DNA from: Acidobacteriota bacterium | Lineage (GTDB): Bacteria > Acidobacteriota > Polarisedimenticolia > Gp22-AA2 | Length of the DNA: 38,113 bases | Reading direction: 5' to 3' | Assembly: GCA_003223165.1 (NCBI GenBank) | Contig: QHXZ01000033.1 | Location: 1 to 38,113 of the forward strand | In this document: in pieces, positions 28,104 through 35,566 of the stretch | How the letters are laid out: every line of letters starts with the position of its first letter | Numbering within the stretch: position 1 is the first letter of the stretch | The notes under the pieces: model-generated | What the model was told of the DNA's origin: nothing | The model's database searches: none | What the model saw: only the letters and a program-made list of their open reading frames with translations | Made by a program: the position numbers and the translations under genes

Positions 28104-30005
28104 TCACTCGTTCCCGGCGGCCCTCTGGTCGAGCCTGACCCGCGACAGCGCCTCGACCAGGTTGCCCGCCCAGCGGTAGATGTTGTGCTCCCGTACCGTC
28201 GCCCGCATCTTCGTCATGCGAGAGGCCTTCTCCTCCTGATCCATCTGCAGGGCCTGGCGCATGGCTTCGGTCATCTCCTCCACATCGTAGGGATTGACGA
28301 TCAAGGCGTCCCTCAGCTCCCGCGAGGCCCCGGTGAAACGGCTCAGGATCAGGACGCCGCCGTTGTCGTCGCGCGAGGCGACGAACTCCTTGGCGACGAG
28401 GTTCATCCCGTCGTGCAGGGACGTGACCATGCAGAAATCGGCGTGCCGGTAGAAGGGCAGGATCTCCCGATGGCTGTGGTGCCGCTTCAGGAACAGGATG
28501 GGCCTCCACACCCCGTCCTTGAATCTCCCGTTGATCCGCTCCGCCTCGGACTCCACCTCCGCCAGGAAGTCGTGGTAACGCTTGATGTGGGTGCGGCTGG
28601 GAGCCCCGACCTGGACGAAGGTCATCTCCTTGCGGTAGGCGGGGTATTTCTCCAGGAAGCGCTCGATGGCCCGGAAGCGCTCCAGGACGCCCTTGGTGTA
28701 ATCCATCCTCTCGACGCCGACGCCCAGGTGCCGCCCGGTCATCCCCAGCCCCTTGAGGAACGCCTCTCGATCCGGCTCCGGGGGGTGCTCGGAGCGGACG
28801 TCCTGAAAGGCATTGGGGAAGGCGACGCTGATCGGGAAGGGCGCGACGACCGTCGCGTGGCCCCCTCGCTGGACCTCGAACCGCTCCCAGTCCACGCGGG
28901 ATTCCAGCGTGCGGTCGACGGTCTCGAGGAAGTTGTTGCAGTGGAACTGGGTATGAAACCCGATGAGGTCCGCTCCCAGCATCCCGAGGAGGAGCTCCCG
29001 CCTCCAGGGGCAGATTCCGAAGGCCTCCGGGTTCGGCCAGGGAATGTGCCAGAAAATCGCGATCCTCGCGTCGGGCCGCCTCCGCTTGAGGAGAGCGGGC
29101 AGCAGGGCCAGGTGGTAATCCTGGATCAGGACGCACGGCTCCCCGAGCCGCTCCAGTTCGCTCAGCGTGGCCTCTGCGAACGTCCGGTTGGCCTGTTCGT
29201 AGTGGGCCCAGTCCTCCGGCCTGAACAGGGGCCTGGTGTGGGCGATGTGGCAGAGGGGCCAGAGCCCCTCGTTCGCAAACCCATAGTAGTAGCCCTCCTC
29301 CTCGTCCTTCGCGAGGGCCACCCTCTTGAGCGTGTAGAGAGGATCCTCGGGGGGGACCTTGATCCGGTTCCCTTCCTCGACGACGTCCCAATCGGCATCC
29401 CCGGCACCGTGCGCGATCCAGGTCCCGCCGCTGGCCCTCAGGACCGGGTCGAGCGCCGTGACCAGGCCGCCGGCCGGTACGATGCACTCCAGCCCGAGAC
29501 CGCGGCGGACGTGCATGTAGGGCTCCCGGTTGGACACCACGATGAGCGGCTTCCCCTGGAGCCTCTGGCGCACGTGCTCGCTCAGCCGGTCGGGCGTCCA
29601 CTGGGCTTCCGCCGCCTGCCTGAGCCTGGCTTCCTCCTCGGCCGCGGCCCTGGCGCGGGAGAGCTGCCTGGAGAACCTCTCGACCTCCCGTGCCAGCGGG
29701 TCGAAGAGTCGGACATTCGGAAGATCCGGGCGCACGTGCTCCTCGCCCGTGCGCAGTTGTCTCATCCATAGCGCCATCTGGGCGATGGGACCCGCGATGC
29801 TCCAGCGCAGGACCAGGAGCGTCACGAAGACGATCGCGACCGCCTCGGCGAGAGCCTTGAAGAAAGCCGCGCGCCATGCCGTCCAGTCGGGGGCCGCGAT
29901 CGCGGCCGGGCCCTGTCCGCCTCCCTCTTGAAAATGGGCCGCCAGGAAGGCCGCCGCCAGGGCCACGACGGCCAGCGAGATGACGAGCCTGCGCGTGATT
30001 CGCAT
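28104..30005 (-). CDS. otsA: alpha,alpha-trehalose-phosphate synthase with N-terminal TM/HAMP-like extension
   Basis: LIVVSNREPYMH, VLIQDYHLALLPALLKRRRPDARIAIFWHIPWP, MDYTKGVLERFRAIERFL, SLHDGMNLVAKEFVASR; two N-terminal hydrophobic segments and coiled coil. Confidence 0.93.
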   Translation of the reverse strand: MRITRRLVISLAVVALAAAFLAAHFQEGGGQGPAAIAAPDWTAWRAAFFKALAEAVAIVFVTLLVLRWSIAGPIAQMALWMRQLRTGEEHVRPDLPNVRLFDPLAREVERFSRQLSRARAAAEEEARLRQAAEAQWTPDRLSEHVRQRLQGKPLIVVSNREPYMHVRRGLGLECIVPAGGLVTALDPVLRASGGTWIAHGAGDADWDVVEEGNRIKVPPEDPLYTLKRVALAKDEEEGYYYGFANEGLWPLCHIAHTRPLFRPEDWAHYEQANRTFAEATLSELERLGEPCVLIQDYHLALLPALLKRRRPDARIAIFWHIPWPNPEAFGICPWRRELLLGMLGADLIGFHTQFHCNNFLETVDRTLESRVDWERFEVQRGGHATVVAPFPISVAFPNAFQDVRSEHPPEPDREAFLKGLGMTGRHLGVGVERMDYTKGVLERFRAIERFLEKYPAYRKEMTFVQVGAPSRTHIKRYHDFLAEVESEAERINGRFKDGVWRPILFLKRHHSHREILPFYRHADFCMVTSLHDGMNLVAKEFVASRDDNGGVLILSRFTGASRELRDALIVNPYDVEEMTEAMRQALQMDQEEKASRMTKMRATVREHNIYRWAGNLVEALSRVRLDQRAAGNE

Positions 30006-30023
30006 GGAGGGAAGCCCCCGCTG

Positions 30024-30101
30024 TCACGGGCGGGCCCCGGAATCTCGGGGGCCGGGCCCGCCCGTGACGCTTGCGCCGGATCGTTAGGGGCGATCCGGCG
30101 C
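30024..30101. other. two tandem strong hairpins upstream of otsA
   Basis: TCACGGGCGGGCCC (30024-30037)/GGGCCCGCCCGTGA (30054-30067), 14 bp; GCGCCGGATCG (30073-30083)/CGATCCGGCGC (30091-30101), 11 bp. Confidence 0.85.
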
Positions 30102-30113
30102 CAGGCACCGATC

Positions 30114-30608
30114 TCAGAACCGGACGCCGACGCCCAGCACCGCCTCGGAGTCATCGGCCAGGACGACCTTCATCTGGCCGTAGGGACGTACGTCCCCCTT
30201 CCTGGCGCCGATGCCGAGCACCAGGTTGACGCCAGGGTCGGTATCGTGGGCCGTTCCGGGAGAGGTCCTGTCCCTGAAGATCAGGGTCGGCCCGGCGCCG
30301 GCCCAGAACGTGTACGGCTCACCGCTGGGGAAGTCGTAGTGGAAATCGAAGCTCACCGCCGTCCGATCGCCCGAGTCGGCGGCGAAGGCGTGCTCGAGGT
30401 TGGGGTTCCCGAACCAGCGGTTCGTGGTCCCGACGCCGAACAGCGCCTCGGCGCCCAGGAAGGGCTCGTCGACATCGCTGTAGGTACCACCCCGCACGCC
30501 GAAATCGGTCTTCGCGTGGCCGGGTGCGATCGAAAGGAGACCGGTGAGAGCGCCGGCGCTTGCGAGCAACAGACCACGGACAAAGCGCGACCTGCGAGTC
30601 TTCGTCAT
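30114..30608 (-). CDS. outer-membrane beta-barrel-like exported protein
   Basis: Signal peptide after MTKTRRSRFVRGLLL; alternating beta-strands; C-terminal GVGVRF. Confidence 0.65.
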   Translation of the reverse strand: MTKTRRSRFVRGLLLASAGALTGLLSIAPGHAKTDFGVRGGTYSDVDEPFLGAEALFGVGTTNRWFGNPNLEHAFAADSGDRTAVSFDFHYDFPSGEPYTFWAGAGPTLIFRDRTSPGTAHDTDPGVNLVLGIGARKGDVRPYGQMKVVLADDSEAVLGVGVRF

Positions 30609-30688
30609 CCTGACCTCCTTGCGGCAGGCAGACACTGCGCCGCTCAAAAGGTGTGATCCCTCCCGCAGACGCGGGAAGCTCGTTCGTA

Positions 30689-31273
30689 TCAGCCGCGGAC
30701 CTGCAGCCGGTTCACGACATCCTTGACGCCGTCGGCGTCACGGGCGACCCGGGTGGCGAGCTGGCGCTCGGCCTCCGAGGCGACCTCGCCGGTCAGCGTC
30801 ACCGTGCCGCGCTCGGTGTGGACGGTGATGTGGGAGCCCTTCACGCCCCGCTGGAAGGCCAGCGCCATCTTGACCGTGGCGGTCGTCGAGGCATCGTGCA
30901 CCGCTTCGCCGAAGCTCTTCTCCGCCTCGTCCGGTCCCTCCCCGCTGTCCGAGGCCACCAGCAGATCGTCACGGACCTCCGTGACTCCGTCGGCGTTCCG
31001 GGCGATCTCGACGGCGAGATCACGGTGGATGTCGCTCGGGACGGATCCGTGCAGCGTCACGACGCCGTCACGGGTGTCGACGTTGATGCGGAACGGGTTG
31101 AGGTGCCGGCTGAACAGGTAGGTCGTCTTGATGCGCATCGTGATCGACGCGTCGTGAATCGCGTCGCCCGCGGTGCGCCGCCCGACACTCTGGGACGAAG
31201 AGAGCGAGCAACCCGAAGAGAGCGCCGCGACGACCAGAAGTGTCATGATCGTGTGAGCGATTCGGCGATCCAT
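30689..31273 (-). CDS. BON-domain lipoprotein (two BON domains)
   Basis: Lipobox LSSGC; two repeats INVDTRDGVVTLHGSVPSDIHRDLAVEIARNADGVTEVRDDL and ITVHTERGTVTLTGEVASEAERQLATRVARDADGVKDVVNRL. Confidence 0.92.
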   Translation of the reverse strand: MDRRIAHTIMTLLVVAALSSGCSLSSSQSVGRRTAGDAIHDASITMRIKTTYLFSRHLNPFRINVDTRDGVVTLHGSVPSDIHRDLAVEIARNADGVTEVRDDLLVASDSGEGPDEAEKSFGEAVHDASTTATVKMALAFQRGVKGSHITVHTERGTVTLTGEVASEAERQLATRVARDADGVKDVVNRLQVRG

Positions 31274-31542
31274 CGTTCCCTCCTTTTCGGCCCCGATCGA
31301 CGTGTGAGGCGTGGGTCCAGAGGGGAACGATCGGAGGCCGGCGGATTGGATTGGCTGAGCGCCGCGGTCATGCCAGCAAGCCCGATGCCAGATGGGCCGG
31401 CGCGCAGGGATCGGAGTGCTAAGTCGTGCGGGTTCAGTCGGCTGGCGGCGACGGCCTCGGGAGCGGGCCTGTCCCGTCCCGGGAACAGGATGTCCTCTCG
31501 CGTGGAATCAGATCTCGCCTCGGGGTGGGGGCGTGCGGAGGC

Positions 31543-32322
31543 TCAAGTGCCGATCGAACGCACCCGGTAGTCCACGTTGTGCTGCACCCAGGCCCACAGC
31601 CGCTCCTGGCTCTCCAGCGCGCTGCCCGGCTGCATTTGGGCCTTCCAGCCCTTCATGATTTCTGCGTCGACGGTCCAGAGCCTCACGCGCTGGTGCGGCA
31701 CCAGCTCGCGCCAGTTCTTCCCTACCTGGGGCGAGACGTAGGCGAGCCGCACGGTCATGCGCCGGGACAGGTACTCCAGAGGCGTCAGGTCGATCCGCTT
31801 GTAGAGGGCCTGGGGACCGGCCTTCGCCCGCGCCACGGTGACGTCGGGAATACCGTCCGTGACCACCGTCAGGGTGATCGGGGCGAGGACGAGGTTGCGC
31901 TCCTTCACGATCCGGGCCACCTGCTGGAAGAAGGGGTTGTAGTCGGTCAGGGAGTCGCTGGTGGGAAACCACTTCCTCAGGCTGTGCTCGATCTCCTGGA
32001 CACTTTTGCCCGTGAAGTCCTGGATCGGATGGAAGGCCTTCGGCTCGTTGGGATCCTTGCCGCCGATCGCCCCGACGAACAGCTCCCGCGGCTTGTCGAG
32101 GCCCCCGAGCTCGTGGAGATGGCCGTAGATGTAGTACGCCAGGAAGGTCATGGCGTCGTTGTAAGACCCTCCGCGTTGAAAGGAGCCGCTGGTGTCGACG
32201 CCCACGAACAGGGTCGTGCGCGGCTTCCGCTCGCTCGATTCGAGGCCGCAGCCGGTTGCAAGGAGGGCGATGACGGCGACGGCAGCCGCGAAGCCGCGGG
32301 CACTCCTCGGTGTGCGCATCAT
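31543..32322 (-). CDS. VWA-like lipoprotein
   Basis: Lipobox LLATGC; TTLFVGVDTSGSFQRGGSYN (MIDAS-like DxSxS), LTVVTDGIPD; ATGA overlap with upstream membrane gene. Confidence 0.7.
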   Translation of the reverse strand: MMRTPRSARGFAAAVAVIALLATGCGLESSERKPRTTLFVGVDTSGSFQRGGSYNDAMTFLAYYIYGHLHELGGLDKPRELFVGAIGGKDPNEPKAFHPIQDFTGKSVQEIEHSLRKWFPTSDSLTDYNPFFQQVARIVKERNLVLAPITLTVVTDGIPDVTVARAKAGPQALYKRIDLTPLEYLSRRMTVRLAYVSPQVGKNWRELVPHQRVRLWTVDAEIMKGWKAQMQPGSALESQERLWAWVQHNVDYRVRSIGT

Positions 32323-33557
32323 TGACTCTCCGCCCCCTTGGGCTGCAGCCGGATGACGTTGGCGATCTCCCTGGATTCCATGATGTCGTTCAGGCTCTTC
32401 AACGGAAGGTTGATGACCGGCTTCGACGCCACCAGGATCATGGCGAAGTTCAAGGCCGCCGCCAGGACGTGCAGGAAGGGAAGCGCGAGGTACTCCAGGA
32501 TCTCGTGCGACTTGGCGTGCAGCCAGTCGGTCTCCGCCTTGAAATCCTGGATCAGCTGGTGCCAGCAGCTCACCCGCTCCTCCTCTCGCGGCTCGGGTGC
32601 CCGACGCTCCCCCTGGGGCATCGGCTGGCGGGAGATGAAGGCCAGGAGCGACGGCGTGCCGAACTGCCCGAACAGGAACCAGGTCATGCCGCGGATGCCG
32701 ATCCATCCGAACGTCGCCACCGTAAGGGTGAAGCCGATTCCCAGGCGGAAGCGCTCGCCGGTCTGCTGCGCGATCCAGGGCGTGATCGCGTCCACCAGCT
32801 CGCGATAGAGGAACATCACCTCGAAGAACATCACGAACAGCTCGACCAGGACCATCTGGACGATCAGCTTGAAATCCCGCTTCTTGAAGCTGTCCAGGAG
32901 GGCCTGGATGCAGGCGAAGCTGCCCATGATCAGCATGAGCAGGAACAGGAACAGGACCGGCGCGGCGAAGCGCGGCGCCTCCATGCCGACCAGGTCGGCC
33001 AGGACCTCCGACACCGTCGGGAACAAGGTGTAGGTGAAGATCGTGCCCTCGAGCAGCGACCAGAACAGCAGCATCACGAAGGCGATCCAGGGCACCCCGG
33101 GCTGGAAGTAGCTCCTGGAGAGCCTGCCGGTCAGCGTGAACGGCGCGATCAGGATCTGCCGGAACGCTTCCATCACCAGTCGCAGGGCGAAGCGCGCCAG
33201 CGTCAGGACCCAGCCGATGGCGACCACCACCAGCCGGAAGAGGCCCACCCAGTAGAACCAGACCGCCCTGGCCGCGTCCCACCAGCTCAGCACCACCATT
33301 CCGATGAACCTGACGCGGGTCGAACGGAAGGGAACCGTGTAGAGCGACAGGAGCGTGCACCAGATGGCGGCGACGAAGAGCATGGCCGGCAGGAGGAGAA
33401 GGGTGCACTTCCATACGGCGGCCCAGTCGGAGGTCGACGTGAGGAAAAAGTCCATGAACGCCCGCTGCATCGCCGGTATCCAGGCGATGGGCGCAAGGAG
33501 CATCCGGAGGACAGCCTGCAAGCGGTCGGCGTCCGCGGCAACAGCAATATTCAGCAT
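32319..33557 (-). CDS. polytopic membrane protein, unknown function
   Basis: 412 aa, many TM segments, coupled to the VWA-like lipoprotein. Confidence 0.75.
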   Translation of the reverse strand: MLNIAVAADADRLQAVLRMLLAPIAWIPAMQRAFMDFFLTSTSDWAAVWKCTLLLLPAMLFVAAIWCTLLSLYTVPFRSTRVRFIGMVVLSWWDAARAVWFYWVGLFRLVVVAIGWVLTLARFALRLVMEAFRQILIAPFTLTGRLSRSYFQPGVPWIAFVMLLFWSLLEGTIFTYTLFPTVSEVLADLVGMEAPRFAAPVLFLFLLMLIMGSFACIQALLDSFKKRDFKLIVQMVLVELFVMFFEVMFLYRELVDAITPWIAQQTGERFRLGIGFTLTVATFGWIGIRGMTWFLFGQFGTPSLLAFISRQPMPQGERRAPEPREEERVSCWHQLIQDFKAETDWLHAKSHEILEYLALPFLHVLAAALNFAMILVASKPVINLPLKSLNDIMESREIANVIRLQPKGAESQ

Positions 33558-33751
33558 CGGCCCCTCCCTGGGCTCGGATCCAAAACTTGGACTTACGAGC
33601 AGAAGATAGTTTTCGTGGCGGCAGAGTCAAGGGGAGAAGGCGTGGCATTACCAAATTGCAATCCATCCTGGCGCCCTCGGTCACCTATACTTAGTGGTGA
33701 GGTGCAGTCCGGGACCGCCGTGGGCCCGGGCCAATCGTTCCGGAGGTCACC

Positions 33752-34204
33752 ATGCATCCAGCTCACCGGTACCTGACGGTCGCGGCGCTCATCCTGGCGC
33801 TCCCCCTCCCGTTTGCCATCGGGGCGCAGGCCCGCGCCGCCGAGAAGAAAGAGGAGAAGCCCGAAGCGGAGCCGTTCGGGCGGTTCACGGTGGACCAGGT
33901 GGAGCGGCGCCTCGGCAAGCCCAACGTCTACGTCTTCGACGGCAACGACCCCACGACCTACGAGGCGAACCACCTGCCGGGCGCCGTGCGCCTGAATCAT
34001 GAGGAGATCAAGGAAGGGGTCCTGCCCAAGGACAAGGCCGCCACCCTCATCTTCTATTGTATGAACCTGCTCTGAATGGAGTGCCACCACGCGGCCCGGA
34101 GGGCCGTTGACCTGGGGTACGGCGACGTGTTCATCATGCCGTCGGGGATCATGGGGTGGGTCAAGGCGGGGAAGCCGATCGTGAAGGGGGGATCTCCGAG
34201 CTAG
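33752..34204 (+). CDS. exported rhodanese-like protein interrupted by in-frame TGA at 34073-34075 (candidate Sec codon or nonsense mutation)
   Basis: FGRFTVDQVERRLGKPNVYVFDGNDPTTYEANHLPGAVRL...ATLIFYCMNLL-[TGA]-MECHHAARRAVDLGYGDVFIMPSGIMGWVKAGKPIVKGGSPS-stop; same frame and homology-like continuation after TGA. Confidence 0.8.
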
Positions 34205-34923
34205 CGGGCCGCGGCGCTCGCGCCGCCGGGCTCGAGGTCGCTGAAGGAGGTGCTCGACTGGACTCCCGTCCAGGGCCTACCGTCGAGCTCGGCGTAAGGA
34301 TAGACGAAGTAGTTCAGCGCGTCGCCCTGCTGCGCCGGGTCGAGGCGGATGTCGCGTCCGCGGGTGAACAGGACCCGGTTCGCGTCATGGGCGCCGAAGA
34401 AGTAGTCGCGGCGCGCGGGATCTTTCCAGCCTTCCGAAGCATCCACCGGCACCCACCCCAGACCGTCGACCCAGAACCGCGCCCAGCAGTGATAACCGGC
34501 GATCTCGCCGCTCTTCCGGTCGCGCGGCAGCGGGAAGCCGATCTCGAACCGGGCGGGGATGCCGGCGGCACGCGCCATGCCGATGAAGAGCGCATGGAAG
34601 TCGGTGCAGTTCCCCTTCTTGACGTTGCAGGCGTAGATCGCGTCTCCCCGGCCCCAGCCCTCCCCCGTTTCTTCATGCATCTCGTAAGGCGCGGGGCTCT
34701 TGAGGGCGAGATCGGAGATGTCCTGCTGGGCGTCCGACGCCGGGACGGGAATCCAGATACGCAGCCGCCTGGCGTCCTTGGGAAGCTCTTTGGAACGGAC
34801 CGTGTACTTGAACTCGAAGGTGCGCGACGAAACCGGCTTCGATGCGTCGGCGGACATGGCGGCGGCCAGGGCGACCGATGCCGCCAACGCCATCGCCGCC
34901 AGGGGAACCCCTCGTCCTCGCAT
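34201..34923 (-). CDS. exported transglutaminase-like protein
   Basis: GEGWGRGDAIYACNVKKGNCTDFHALFIGMARAAGIPARFEIGFPLP...GYHCWARFWVDGLGWVPVDASEGWK; Cys-His-Asp triad. Confidence 0.88.
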   Translation of the reverse strand: MRGRGVPLAAMALAASVALAAAMSADASKPVSSRTFEFKYTVRSKELPKDARRLRIWIPVPASDAQQDISDLALKSPAPYEMHEETGEGWGRGDAIYACNVKKGNCTDFHALFIGMARAAGIPARFEIGFPLPRDRKSGEIAGYHCWARFWVDGLGWVPVDASEGWKDPARRDYFFGAHDANRVLFTRGRDIRLDPAQQGDALNYFVYPYAELDGRPWTGVQSSTSFSDLEPGGASAAAR

Positions 34924-34941
34924 GCGGCGGGATTATAGTCT

Positions 34942-35409
34942 CTACCAGCTCCGCCTTCTCAAGGCGTCCGACCTCTTTCCGGCAGCTTCGATCTCCTTCG
35001 TGAGGCGCTCGAGGTCGCGATCCCAGCTGTAGGCGGGGAACTCGACTCCGGGCGGGACCATCGGCTTCAGGCCCTGGGTGGGAGTGCGCCCATCCTCCCC
35101 CCTCATGTGGCCGATGTAGATGCCAAGCAGGCCGTTCTTCTGCGCGATCGACTGTTCGATCTCGTACTTGACCCATGGACGGTTCGCCGTCTCGGCGCCG
35201 ATCAGGACCACCGTCACCGAGGTGTTCTTGAGGTGCCTCTGGATCAAGCGTTCCATCCCTTCCCGCCCCTGCTTCTTCGCCTCCTCATGCTCGCCAGGAT
35301 CGAAGAACCCCGCCACCTCCCTCCCTGCAACACCGTCCGAGTTGCGGACCTGGCTCGCCCTCCAGAGATCGCCGTCGTGGTCAAAGCTGAAGAAAATCCG
35401 TCGTGCCAT
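34942..35409 (-). CDS. TIR-like (DUF1863/ThsB-like) domain protein
   Basis: RRIFFSFDHDGDLWRASQVRNSD...GMERLIQRHLKNTSVTVVLIGAETANRPWVKYEIEQSIAQKNGLLGIYIGHMRG. Confidence 0.85.
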   Translation of the reverse strand: MARRIFFSFDHDGDLWRASQVRNSDGVAGREVAGFFDPGEHEEAKKQGREGMERLIQRHLKNTSVTVVLIGAETANRPWVKYEIEQSIAQKNGLLGIYIGHMRGEDGRTPTQGLKPMVPPGVEFPAYSWDRDLERLTKEIEAAGKRSDALRRRSW

Positions 35410-35566
35410 GATTCATCCCCTCGACCGACCGCCGCCTCGGCGATCGGGAGCCTCCGGAACCGGAAGGTATGTACGCCCTCGCAGGAGAGGACTCCATCCG
35501 GGAAACACCCGAATCGAGCGGCGGGGAAACCCTGGCAGATCTCGATCGTCAGGGGGGGCATGCAGT

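Noticed and set aside
31543-33684. 713-aa minus-strand ORF
   Set aside because: Only the C-terminal 259 aa (VWA lipoprotein from 32322) is coding; the upstream part is out of frame with the 412-aa membrane protein.
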